A DNA stretch of 12,536 nt from Candidatus Bathyarchaeota archaeon (GTDB lineage Archaea > Thermoproteota > Bathyarchaeia > Bathyarchaeales > Bathyarchaeaceae), in contig JACUTO010000033.1 in the NCBI GenBank assembly GCA_014859755.1, positions 1 through 12,536 on the forward strand, given 5' to 3'. Positions within the stretch are counted from its first letter, which is position 1; every line of letters starts with the position of its first letter. Both the position numbers and the translations under genes were made by a program. Below, piece after piece: positions 6,200 to 12,365 of this stretch. A model generated the notes under the pieces. The model had not been told where the DNA came from, did not search any database, and worked only from the letters and a program-made list of their open reading frames with translations.

Positions 6200-6526
6200 T
6201 TAGACACCAATTGTCCCTTCCTCATACCTTTTATCCCTTACGCCTCTTACTTCAAAAAAGTTGGCGAAGTTCTGGAAATTTTGGTCAGCAACCTCGGTTT
6301 CTTTCTTCTCTTTCAACTGGGCTAGGGCTTCAACGACGAGGAGAATAAATGAAGGCGCAGTCATCTTGCCTTTAAATGGACCTCTAAAACGGACAGGTCC
6401 ATCGGTCTCTGTTAGCAAATTTGTTAGGGGCATGCGCCTAATAATATCTCTAATCCCCCTAGACAACGCACGCGCATGGTCGTATTCATCATCTGAAAGG
6501 TGAATGTTGACGTCGACGAGTCTCAT
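6200..6526 (-). pseudogene. Internally deleted TatD-family gene
   Basis: The 108-residue product joins the beginning of a TatD-type hydrolase to its end. Residues 1-15 (MRLVDVNIHLSDDEY) match the N-terminal strand, and residues 32-98 (MPLTNLLTETDGPV, then the PSF helix and QNFQNFANFF) match the C-terminal quarter. About 150 residues between them are missing relative to the ~254-aa TatD at 8018-8782. Of the metal and catalytic residues, only the second His of H-x-H (His9) and the final Asp of ETD (Asp42) remain; the first His is Asn7, and the central Glu and two His are lost. Nuclease activity is therefore not expected. The frame is open and ATG 6526 has an AAGGGG site 5 bases upstream (GTG 6532 is less likely), so a stable truncated protein with another role cannot be excluded. 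It precedes rps17e on the same strand. Confidence 0.65.
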
Positions 6527-6588
6527 AGTCACCCCTTGATTTCACTGTTAATACGTGACAGTTTCACTTGAGGCTAAAAACCTTTCTG

Positions 6589-6876
6589 CTAGCTTGTTTC
6601 GGTCACCAATCTTTTCAAGGATTCTTCTACGCGTTGGATATGCCTTAGTGTTTCCTCTGAACCTTCAAACCTCTCCATTGCCTCCTGACACTGTCTCAGA
6701 ACATCCTCAAACGCCCTTCGGTAACGAATTCTCTCCAACCACTCACCAATTTTCGCTTCCTTAAAGTGCTTAAAAGACCAGCGACGCAACGAACAAAAAT
6801 ATCTTGAACAGACCTCAGTGAAAGTAAAAGTGTCAATTGGGTCTACGACGATTTCCTTATTTGAATCAAAAGCCAT
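6589..6876 (-). CDS. Hypothetical protein, 95 aa
   Basis: I do not recognise a family. From ATG 6876 the product is 95 aa: an N-terminal segment with short strands (NKEIVVDPIDTFTFTEVCSRYF), a basic-aromatic patch (SLRRWSFKHFKEAKIGEWL), and a long charged helix to the end (EDVLRQCQEAMERF, LRHIQRVEESLKRL) that could form a coiled coil. Longer versions of this frame run back across the divergent Nfu gene and are not credible, so the start is placed at the first Met clear of it. There is no ribosome site before that ATG, but a TATA-like element on the minus strand around 6908-6915 would start transcription near 6885, giving an almost leaderless message, which is common in archaea. There is no membrane segment or signal peptide. 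Confidence 0.55.
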   Translation of the reverse strand: MAFDSNKEIVVDPIDTFTFTEVCSRYFCSLRRWSFKHFKEAKIGEWLERIRYRRAFEDVLRQCQEAMERFEGSEETLRHIQRVEESLKRLVTETS

Positions 6877-6904
6877 TACGCATGGTCTTGTGAGTGAAAA
6901 ATGT

Positions 6905-6920
6905 AAGATATTTAAGTTAA
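6905..6920. promoter_or_regulatory. Divergent TATA element between Nfu and the 95-aa gene
   Basis: AGATATTTAAGTTAAT reads as TATTTAAG on the plus strand and CTTAAATA on the minus strand. Predicted starts fall near 6938 for the Nfu operon and near 6885 for the 95-aa gene, giving very short leaders on both sides. Confidence 0.5.
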
Positions 6921-6948
6921 TCTCCACAAAACGTAGTTGGTGAATACG

Positions 6949-7182
6949 ATGAAAGAGACAGTTAAGGACAAGGTGGAGAAAGCCCTCAAAGAATTGAGAC
7001 CCCAACTGCAAGCTGACGGCGGAGATATAGAACTCGTGGGAGTACAGAATGGCATCGTGAAAGTGAAAATGAAGGGAGCATGCGCCGGCTGTCCAATGTC
7101 AACTATGACCCTTCAATGGGGAGTCGAAAACTTTCTCAAGAAAAAGATACCTGGAATAGTCAAGGTTGAGGCAGTTCAGTAA
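6949..7182 (+). CDS. Nfu-type iron-sulfur scaffold (NifU C-terminal domain)
   Basis: This 77-aa protein is a single NifU C-terminal (Nfu) domain. It binds a labile Fe-S cluster between two subunits through the Cys-x-x-Cys pair in CAGCPMSTMTL (Cys42 and Cys45) and passes it to apo-proteins in the cytoplasm. The upstream LRPQLQADGGDIELVGV and the GIVKVKMKGAC strand are textbook family sequence, and the length is normal for stand-alone archaeal Nfu. ATG 6949 is chosen because GGTGA (6939-6943) sits just before it, while the upstream TTG and GTG codons (6937 and 6940) overlap that site. It is the first gene of a tight run with the 72-aa, macro-domain and TatD genes, under a TATA element at 6907-6916. 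No other Fe-S assembly gene is in the window. Confidence 0.93.
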   Translation: MKETVKDKVEKALKELRPQLQADGGDIELVGVQNGIVKVKMKGACAGCPMSTMTLQWGVENFLKKKIPGIVKVEAVQ

Positions 7183-7194
7183 CTAATCTAATCG

Positions 7195-7413
7195 GTGAAA
7201 CCTTTGACCTGCTATTTCCGACATCTCCGCGATTTTTTCGATAAAGCTGGAATCAAAGTCACCGACGAAAACAAGAAGCAGATCGATCGGATTATTCATG
7301 ACATAATGAGAGTAGAATACAAGAACTGTTCGGCTACATGGAAAGAAGTGAAAAAACGCATAGCTGAAGACGAAGAAACTTTCATTTCTCAGCTCAAGAA
7401 AGCACTAGGCTAA
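7195..7413 (+). CDS. Conserved-looking hypothetical protein, 72 aa
   Basis: This 72-aa soluble protein begins at GTG 7195, 12 bases after the Nfu stop. The sequence is compact and well formed: TCYFRHLRDFFDKAGIKVT, then ENKKQIDRIIHDIM, then VEYKNCSATWKEVKKRIAEDEE and a final short helix. It has Cys6 and Cys45 and conserved-looking aromatic and basic residues; I have an impression of similar short archaeal and bacterial proteins but no named family or function. There is no membrane segment. No good ribosome site precedes the GTG, so translation may be coupled to Nfu. Its position between an Fe-S scaffold and a macro-domain gene gives no firm function. The two cysteines could bind metal, but they are not spaced as a recognisable motif. 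Confidence 0.7.
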   Translation: MKPLTCYFRHLRDFFDKAGIKVTDENKKQIDRIIHDIMRVEYKNCSATWKEVKKRIAEDEETFISQLKKALG

Positions 7414-7463
7414 AATCTACTCAATAACCAGAATCTAGTTCTCACTAATGTGGAGGTCAAAAC

Positions 7464-7997
7464 ATGGAGGCCAAAATCAACAAAACCATCCTAGAACTGA
7501 CGGAAGGCGACATAACCGACCTAGACGCCGACGCCATAGTTAACGCTGCAAACACCGCCCTACAGCTCGGCGGCGGAGTAGCCGGAGCCATTAGAAGGAA
7601 AGGCGGACCAAGAATCCAAGAAGAATGCAACAAGGTAGGAGGAACCCATGTAGGCGGAGCAGTGATAACAACCGGGGGAAACCTCAAGGCGAAATATGTA
7701 ATCCACGCCGTTGGTCCAAGACACGGAGAAGAACACGAAGATGAAAAACTTAAGGACGCCACCTTAAACTCTCTAATCCTAGCTGACAAAAACAATCTGA
7801 AAAGCATAGCGTTTCCAGCTGTAAGCACGGGAATATTCGGGTTTCCAAAAGACCGATGCGCCACAATAATGCTTTCAACCACAGTAGCGTATCTAGAGGG
7901 CCCCACGAAACTGGAAAAAGTGGTCTACTGCCTCTACGACAAGAACACCTTCGAAATCTTCAAACGCACTCTCCAAGCTCTAATGCGTAAACGCTAG
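7464..7997 (+). CDS. Macro-domain protein (ADP-ribose-binding hydrolase)
   Basis: This 177-aa single macro domain matches the archaeal AF1521/MacroD-like group, enzymes that bind ADP-ribose and can remove it from proteins or deacetylate O-acetyl-ADP-ribose. Visible motifs are GDIT at 15-18 (start of the first binding loop), DADAIVNAANTAL at 21-33 with the catalytic-type Asn, LGGGVAGAIRRKGG at 35-48, the VIHAVGP strand, and the phosphate loop FPAVSTGIFGFP near 116-128. The length is standard. The ATG is 6 bases after a strong GGAGGT site (7452-7457). It lies 50 bases after the 72-aa gene and 20 bases before TatD on the same strand. The exact reaction cannot be told from sequence alone; the spacing suggests an operon with TatD. 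Confidence 0.94.
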   Translation: MEAKINKTILELTEGDITDLDADAIVNAANTALQLGGGVAGAIRRKGGPRIQEECNKVGGTHVGGAVITTGGNLKAKYVIHAVGPRHGEEHEDEKLKDATLNSLILADKNNLKSIAFPAVSTGIFGFPKDRCATIMLSTTVAYLEGPTKLEKVVYCLYDKNTFEIFKRTLQALMRKR

Positions 7998-8017
7998 CCC
8001 TTGAAAAAGGCTTAAAC

Positions 8018-8782
8018 ATGTTAGTCGACACCCACGCTCATCTTCAATGGGCGAGCTTTGGCAAAGACCGGGAAAAGGTGATAAGTCGAGCCAGAGAAGT
8101 CGACGTGAAATACGTAGTGAACATTGGATTTGACTTGGATGGCAGCAGAGAAGCCATTGAATTGGCCGAAAAGCACGAGGGTCTCTACGCAACCGTAGGA
8201 ATTCATCCCCATAACGCCAGTCAGTTGAACGAAAACGTCTTGGATAAACTAAGGAAACTTTCTGAAAATCAAAAGGTTGTAGCCGTCGGGGAGATCGGGC
8301 TAGACTACTATCGAAACCTATCTCCTAGAGAAGCCCAGAAAAAAGCCTTCGAAGCTCAACTATTTCTGGCCGAAGAGCTGGGGTTACCCGTTGTAATCCA
8401 CGACAGAGAAGCTCATGCCGACACTCTCGAAATGCTGTCAAAATTCAAAGGAAGAATAAAGGGTATAATGCACTGCTTCTCAGGAAGCAGAGAAATGGCT
8501 GAACAATACATCAAGTCTGATTTTTATATATCCTTCGCAGGACCCGTTACATTCCCAAACTCCCACAAACTACATCAAATTGCCAAAGGCATAGACTTGA
8601 ACAAGATTCTTCTCGAAACCGACAGCCCCTGGTTGGCACCCCAAGAAATTAGAGGAAAACGAAATGAACCAGCCTTCCTCCTTTTCATAGCTAAAAAAAT
8701 TGCAAAGCTTAAAGGAATTTCTGTGGATGAACTGGCAGAAGCAACTACAGAAAACGCCAAAGAAATCTTTCAATTGCCCTAA
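8018..8782 (+). CDS. tatD: TatD-family metal-dependent DNase
   Basis: This 254-aa protein is a full TatD hydrolase, a TIM-barrel nuclease with two metal ions acting on DNA ends and implicated in repair. All ligands are present: His6 and His8 in VDTHAHL, Glu92 in VGEIGLDYY, His128 in VIHDREA, His152 in MHCFSGS, and Asp202 in LLETDSPWL. The length is normal. ATG 8018 follows AAAGG by seven bases, and the gap from the macro-domain stop is only 20 bases, so the two genes are probably one transcript. The name TatD is historical; no twin-arginine transport genes are nearby. A second, dead TatD relative is present at 6200-6526, and the two differ enough in the shared parts that they are not a recent copy of each other. 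Confidence 0.95.
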   Translation: MLVDTHAHLQWASFGKDREKVISRAREVDVKYVVNIGFDLDGSREAIELAEKHEGLYATVGIHPHNASQLNENVLDKLRKLSENQKVVAVGEIGLDYYRNLSPREAQKKAFEAQLFLAEELGLPVVIHDREAHADTLEMLSKFKGRIKGIMHCFSGSREMAEQYIKSDFYISFAGPVTFPNSHKLHQIAKGIDLNKILLETDSPWLAPQEIRGKRNEPAFLLFIAKKIAKLKGISVDELAEATTENAKEIFQLP

Positions 8783-8885
8783 ATTTGTAGAGGGTCTCCC
8801 GCACTAAACATTCCAAAATCTACAAACAGAAAACGATATTAAAAATGAAAAAGGGAGAATTAGAGGTTTAAACTAGAATGAAAGA

Positions 8886-8893
8886 CTTAAATA
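8886..8893 (+). promoter_or_regulatory. TATA box of the histone gene
   Basis: CTTAAATA lies 38-45 bases before the histone ATG 8931, preceded by a purine-rich GAAAGA that fits a BRE. The predicted start is near 8916, just before the AGGGGG site. A second TTTAAA element (in the palindrome GTTTAAAC, 8866-8873) is a possible alternative. Confidence 0.55.
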
Positions 8894-8930
8894 GTGGCTT
8901 AAAGAAAAAAGGAGGCTACGAGGGGGTTAT

Positions 8931-9152
8931 ATGGTAAATCCTGAATTGGCTGTAGCTCCTATGCACAGGATATGCAAGAAAGCGGGAGCAAGTAGAGTAA
9001 GCGAGGCAGCTGCAAAAGCGCTGGCAAAGGAACTCGAGGAAGTAGGCATCAAAATAGCGAATGAAGCCGTTCGGCTGGCTTTACACACCGGAAGAAAAAC
9101 TGTGAAAGCCAAAGACATCAGAGAGGCAACGAGAATAGTCATGGAAAAATAA
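8931..9152 (+). CDS. Archaeal histone
   Basis: This 73-aa protein is a single histone fold of the HMf type, which dimerises and wraps DNA into nucleosome-like particles. The three helices are clear: helix 1 (PMHRICKKAG, 10-19), the RVSEAAAKALAKELEEVGIKIANEAVRLALHTG central helix region (22-54), then RKTVKAKDIREATRIVMEK. Characteristic DNA-contacting residues are present: Arg13, Arg22 and the Arg55-Lys56-Thr57 loop. It has a slightly longer N-terminus than HMfA/B and a short C-terminal end rather than a tail. The ATG follows an AGGGGG site four bases upstream, so spacing is tight; the next Met (Met11) would cut into helix 1. It has its own promoter and a T7 tract after the stop, so it is monocistronic. 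Confidence 0.96.
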   Translation: MVNPELAVAPMHRICKKAGASRVSEAAAKALAKELEEVGIKIANEAVRLALHTGRKTVKAKDIREATRIVMEK

Positions 9153-9167
9153 ACAATCTTCACTTCC

Positions 9168-9174
9168 TTTTTTT
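9168..9174 (+). terminator. T-tract after the histone gene
   Basis: A run of seven T follows the stop codon by 15 bases, preceded by CTTCACTTCC. This is a typical archaeal oligo-T termination signal. Confidence 0.55.
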
Positions 9175-9221
9175 CACATTTTCAGAAAAACAAATCGTAA
9201 CCCGTTGATTAGTGAAAAAAG

Positions 9222-9229
9222 TTTATATC
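9222..9229 (+). promoter_or_regulatory. TATA box of the thermosome gene
   Basis: TTTATATC, preceded by GAAAAAAG as a possible BRE, lies 52-59 bases before ATG 9281. The predicted start near 9252 leaves a leader of about 29 nt that holds the strong AGGAGG site at 9269-9274. Confidence 0.65.
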
Positions 9230-9280
9230 CTAGATGAAAACTGCTGTAGATAGATTAGACTTTACTTTAGGAGGATTTGT

Positions 9281-10921
9281 ATGGCCTACCTAACTACGCA
9301 AGCGGGACAGCCAGTTCTCATTCTTAAAGAGGGAACCGGACGCAGACGCGGCAGAGACGCACAAAGAAACAACATTATGGCTGCTCGAATCATCGCCGAG
9401 GTGTTAAGGACAACTCTAGGGCCTAGGGGCATGGATAAGATGCTTATCGACAGTCTCGGAGACATAACAATAACCAACGACGGCGCCGCCATCCTCGACG
9501 AAATCGACGTAGAACACCCAGCCGCAAAAATGATGGTGGAAATCGCCAAAACCCAAGACGACGTGGTTGGCGACGGAACCACAACCGCGGTAATACTAGC
9601 CGGAGAGCTACTGCGGAAAGCTGAGGAATTGCTGGATCAGAATATTCATCCAACGGTTATTGTGGGCGGGTATAGGAAAGCGGTTCAAAAGGCAGTAGAG
9701 GCCCTAGACAAGGTGGGAATTACGGTTGACCCTAAAGACCGTGCAACCTTGAAAAAAGTTGCCGTGACTTCCATGGGAAGTAAGGCTGTAGGTGCTGCAC
9801 GAGATCAACTAGCTGAAATCGCCATAGACGCCGTGAAACAAATAGCCGAGCAGAGGGGCGAGAAAAGAATAGCTGACATAGATCACATCCAAATCATAAA
9901 GAAAGAAGGGAAGAGTCTCTTCGACACCCAACTTGTCAGCGGCATAGTCGTTGACAAAGAAGTGGTCCACGCCAGCATGCCAAAACGCGTCGAAAACGCA
10001 AAAATAGCTTTGCTTGACTGTCCGTTGGAAGTCGAGAAAACCGAGTTCAACGCCGAAATCAGGATACGCGATCCCACCCAAATGAAAGCCTTTCTAGACA
10101 AAGAAACTCGGATGCTCAAGGATATGGTTGAAAAGATCAAAGCCTCAGGCGCAAAAGTGCTCTTTTGTCAAAAGGGCATCGACGACATGGCTCAACACTT
10201 CCTAGCTAAGGAGGGCGTCATAACCGCCCGGAGGGTTAAACAATCTGATATGGAGAAGCTGGCTAGGGCTACGGGAGGAAAGGTCATCACGAATCTAGAC
10301 GATTTAAAGAATACGGACTTGGGAAAAGCGGGGCTGGTGGAAGAACGCAAAGTCGGCGAAGACAAAATGATTTTTGTGGAGAAATGCAAAGATCCACACT
10401 CTGTTGCGGTTCTCATCCGCGCTGGTCTCGAAAGAATGGTTGATGAAGCAGAGAGGGCCATGCACGACGCCCTATCAGTAGTTGCAGATGTGATTGAATA
10501 CAACAAGATAGTTGCTGGCGGAGGGGCCATCGAAGCTGAAATTGCAAAGGTTCTTCGCTCCTATGCGACAAAGGTTGGCGGTAGGGAACAACTGGCTATA
10601 GAGGCTTTTGCTGATTCCATAGAAATCGTGCCGAAAACCCTAGCTGAAAACGCCGGCCTCGAGTCCATAGACATCCTCGTCGGATTAAGGGCTGCTCATG
10701 ACAAGGCTAAGGGACACTTAATGGGCGTCGACGTTTTCACAGGCAAAATCGTTGACATGTACAAAGAGGGAGTGGTTGAACCGTTAAAGGTGAAGGAGCA
10801 AGCAATGAAGTCAGCCACCGAAGTTGCGTCCATGGTCATAAGAATCGACGATGTGATCGCCGCAACGAAACCTAAGGAAGGAAAAGCGCCTGGAATGCCT
10901 GAAATGCCTGAAGAATACTGA
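9281..10921 (+). CDS. Thermosome subunit (group II chaperonin)
   Basis: This 546-aa protein is an archaeal thermosome (CCT-like) subunit, which forms a double-ring ATP-driven folding chamber with a built-in lid. Diagnostic sequences are LGPRGMDKML at 46-55, the NDGAAILDEID box at 66-76, the ATP-binding DDVVGDGTTTAV at 93-104, the catalytic-type Asp396 in MHDALSVVADV, the GGGAIEAEI turn shortly after, and the C-terminal VIRIDDVI piece. It ends in PGMPEMPEEY, so the flexible C-terminus is short and carries only GMP-type remnants of the Gly-Gly-Met repeats seen in many thermosomes. The length is normal. The start is fixed by AGGAGG six bases upstream and the TATA box at 9222-9229. One subunit type is visible here; other paralogues could exist elsewhere. 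Confidence 0.97.
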   Translation: MAYLTTQAGQPVLILKEGTGRRRGRDAQRNNIMAARIIAEVLRTTLGPRGMDKMLIDSLGDITITNDGAAILDEIDVEHPAAKMMVEIAKTQDDVVGDGTTTAVILAGELLRKAEELLDQNIHPTVIVGGYRKAVQKAVEALDKVGITVDPKDRATLKKVAVTSMGSKAVGAARDQLAEIAIDAVKQIAEQRGEKRIADIDHIQIIKKEGKSLFDTQLVSGIVVDKEVVHASMPKRVENAKIALLDCPLEVEKTEFNAEIRIRDPTQMKAFLDKETRMLKDMVEKIKASGAKVLFCQKGIDDMAQHFLAKEGVITARRVKQSDMEKLARATGGKVITNLDDLKNTDLGKAGLVEERKVGEDKMIFVEKCKDPHSVAVLIRAGLERMVDEAERAMHDALSVVADVIEYNKIVAGGGAIEAEIAKVLRSYATKVGGREQLAIEAFADSIEIVPKTLAENAGLESIDILVGLRAAHDKAKGHLMGVDVFTGKIVDMYKEGVVEPLKVKEQAMKSATEVASMVIRIDDVIAATKPKEGKAPGMPEMPEEY

Positions 10922-10979
10922 GAATGCTGGCAAATCACTTCCATCTTCTATTTTGGCTAGACTATTTTTAAACACCAAA

Positions 10980-10988
10980 AATTTAAGG
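10980..10988 (+). promoter_or_regulatory. TATA-like box of the tRNA gene
   Basis: AATTTAAGG lies about 26-34 bases before the first tRNA base at 11014. A second AT-rich element (TATTTTTAAAC, 10963-10973) is further upstream and may be the end of the thermosome transcript or a second promoter. Confidence 0.45.
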
Positions 10989-11037
10989 ATGAAACGGTTT
11001 CTGTAGTCATGACGCTCCGGTAGTATAGCCAGGTTAA

Positions 11038-11053
11038 ACATGAAAGGGACCAT
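11038..11053 (+). other. Probable D-arm tRNA intron (16 nt)
   Basis: Cutting between A21 and position 22 gives the D stem GTAT/GTAT and a possible bulge-helix-bulge. The central helix is GGTT (11032-11035) with GACC (11048-11051), and 3-nt bulges AA|A and AT|G are cut after their second base. Moving the intron by one base (11039-11054) gives a better D stem (GTAT/ATAT) but a poorer splicing motif. The exact ends are therefore uncertain by about one base. Confidence 0.6.
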
Positions 11054-11069
11054 GTATGACGGCCTCTCG

Positions 11070-11093
11070 ACCCTCTCAAAAAAGAGCGGAGAA
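11070..11093 (+). other. Canonical 37/38 tRNA intron (24 nt)
   Basis: The intron interrupts the anticodon loop between G37 and A38. The splice motif fits a bulge-helix-bulge: CTCT (11064-11067) pairs with GGAG (11088-11091), with a T-G wobble, flanked by 3-nt bulges CG|A and AA|A. A small CTC-AAAAAA-GAG hairpin (11075-11086) lies inside. The splicing endonuclease would cut both bulges after the second base. Confidence 0.8.
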
Positions 11094-11144
11094 AGCCGCC
11101 GACCCGGGTTCAAATCCCGGCCGGAGCACCATCTTCCTTGGTGC

Positions 11145-11148
11145 TTTT
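11145..11148 (+). terminator. Short T-tract after tRNA-Glu
   Basis: GCTTTTCTG lies about 14 bases beyond the CCA end, a plausible short terminator for the tRNA transcript. Confidence 0.3.
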
Positions 11149-11225
11149 CTGTCTGAAATCGGTTGAGTAAAAACACGAATTATGCACCTGCACATATTTT
11201 ATCTTTTGATATAAAAACTTAAATG

Positions 11226-11241
11226 TTTTTTTGAGAAAAAA
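11226..11241. terminator. Convergent oligo-T tracts
   Basis: Seven T on the plus strand (11226-11232) and six T on the minus strand (11241-11236) lie back to back. The minus-strand tract is 14 bases after the stop of the DUF2330-like gene and is its likely terminator; the plus-strand tract would stop any read-through from the tRNA side. Confidence 0.5.
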
Positions 11242-11254
11242 TAATGCGCGCACG

Positions 11255-12304
11255 TCACCCAGTTTTGGCTGTCTCCTTCTTTGAGCGCGTTATCAGAAGC
11301 GTGCAGACAACACCAGCTAACGTGCACGCTGCGCCGAGTAGGATGCACAGGGCGATCAGCGTGGAGGGCAGGATTAGCTCAACATCCACTGTGGTAGCGG
11401 GATTAAGAGCCTCCTCAGAGATCATCAGATCCCTTGTAAGCCAGCTCAGGTTCCCATCATACTTCAGAACGGTTAGCCACGCCCCATCCTCGAACAATTC
11501 TCCGATTCTAAGGTCTATCTTGGATAAGTCGCCTTTCGAAAGCACAAATTCTATAGGCTTCCAGTTTTTCCCCGGAATTTCGTAGTATGCCTTTCGCATA
11601 GGCTGGTAGTCCTTATCCACTTTTCCTTCGGTTAGAAGGAACAATGTTATCTCCGTTTCTCCTGGAACAGGGCTTGTGATCACGAGTGGATAGTATAGAA
11701 AGCTTGACCTGAACCAGTAAAGTATCGGGTCAACGCTCCTTTCATCAGGGGTAACCGTTATCAAGTCTAAAACGTAATAACGGAAACCCCGACCCATGTA
11801 ATCCTTCACGACGGGTTCGAAGTCTCCCAAGGAAACAGTTTCATTAACGCTGTTCGACTGTAGGAAATCATCAATCCAATCAACCAGTTCACCGGCTTTT
11901 GTTGCCCTGACAACCGTGATGTCGTGAGTACCTATCTCCTCGTGGAAAACAACTTCCACGCTCTCAGCTTGAATCTCACCATAGCTTTTACCGCGATACA
12001 GGTTTACACCCTCCTCCCAGATCAACCTCTGGATTTCCTCGAAGGATCGAAAGCTCGCAGCCGACACGTCTGGTTCAGAGGGAAGCGGAAGCAACTCCAA
12101 CACCAAAGTTTCACTGCTTGAGGTTACATCCGTTGAAAGTATCAGAATCTCTTGCTCTCCGTTCCACGCTACGATCGCTTTCTGCCCCGGCTCATACACC
12201 GAAACCTCAGGGGAAACGGTGATCAAACCTCTGTCAGCGTAGACGAATGAAACAGAAAAAAGGACTAAAAGGAAAAAGACGATTCCGATGGAAACTCTTC
12301 GCAA
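11255..12304 (-). CDS. DUF2330-like exported, membrane-anchored protein
   Basis: This 349-aa protein starts with a clear signal peptide (RRVSIGIVFFLLVLFSVSFVYA, cleavage likely before DRG at about residue 24) and ends with a long hydrophobic segment (about 310-338) and a short basic tail (TRSKKETAKTG), so the bulk is outside the membrane, anchored at the C-terminus. The mature N-terminus, DRGLITVSPEVSVYEPGQKA followed by IVAWNGEQEILIL, strongly resembles DUF2330 proteins, whose function is unknown. The middle is a mixed strand-rich domain without recognisable catalytic residues. The apparent start is TTG 12304; there is no in-frame ATG nearby, and the ribosome site is weak. Two tandem palindromes lie 39-77 bases upstream, suggesting a dedicated regulator. 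The DUF2330 call is from memory of the family pattern. Confidence 0.8.
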   Translation of the reverse strand: MRRVSIGIVFFLLVLFSVSFVYADRGLITVSPEVSVYEPGQKAIVAWNGEQEILILSTDVTSSSETLVLELLPLPSEPDVSAASFRSFEEIQRLIWEEGVNLYRGKSYGEIQAESVEVVFHEEIGTHDITVVRATKAGELVDWIDDFLQSNSVNETVSLGDFEPVVKDYMGRGFRYYVLDLITVTPDERSVDPILYWFRSSFLYYPLVITSPVPGETEITLFLLTEGKVDKDYQPMRKAYYEIPGKNWKPIEFVLSKGDLSKIDLRIGELFEDGAWLTVLKYDGNLSWLTRDLMISEEALNPATTVDVELILPSTLIALCILLGAACTLAGVVCTLLITRSKKETAKTG

Positions 12305-12342
12305 ACTTAACCCATAGAAAAGTCTCTCTTTTACCCTAATAA

Positions 12343-12357
12343 TTCTATAGATTAGAA
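12343..12357 (-). promoter_or_regulatory. Operator-like palindrome, copy 1
   Basis: TTCTA-TAGAT-TAGAA is an inverted repeat of five-base arms with a five-base spacer, followed by CAGA. It is 39 bases before the DUF2330-like start and overlaps the region where a BRE/TATA would be expected, which would fit repression. Confidence 0.5.
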
Positions 12358-12365
12358 CAGAACGG

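Larger units (their letters stand above)
11014..11131 (+). tRNA. tRNA-Glu (CTC) with two introns and encoded CCA
   Basis: The acceptor stem pairs GCTCCGG (11014-11020) with CCGGAGC (11121-11127), followed by A73 and an encoded CCA (11129-11131). The T arm is CCGGG-TTCAAAT-CCCGG (11104-11120). After removal of a 24-nt intron (11070-11093) the anticodon loop is CTCTCGA with anticodon CTC, as in other archaeal tRNA-Glu. The anticodon stem is 11059-11063 with 11095-11099; four of five pairs form, and position 27-43 is A opposite C. The D arm begins GTAT (11023-11026), but 16 extra bases sit before its 3' strand, so a second intron is inferred at about 11038-11053. The mature length would be 75 bases plus CCA. 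The variable loop has four bases. Class I, cytosolic, inserts Glu at GAG codons. Confidence 0.88.

Noticed and set aside
6877..7011. N-terminal extension of the 95-aa minus-strand gene
   Set aside because: It runs through the start and first codons of the convincing Nfu gene and its promoter; the extension is Phe/Leu/His-rich shadow sequence.
10811..11176. A 121-codon minus-strand frame covering the tRNA
   Set aside because: It overlaps the end of the thermosome gene and the whole tRNA-Glu gene on the opposite strand and has no family resemblance.
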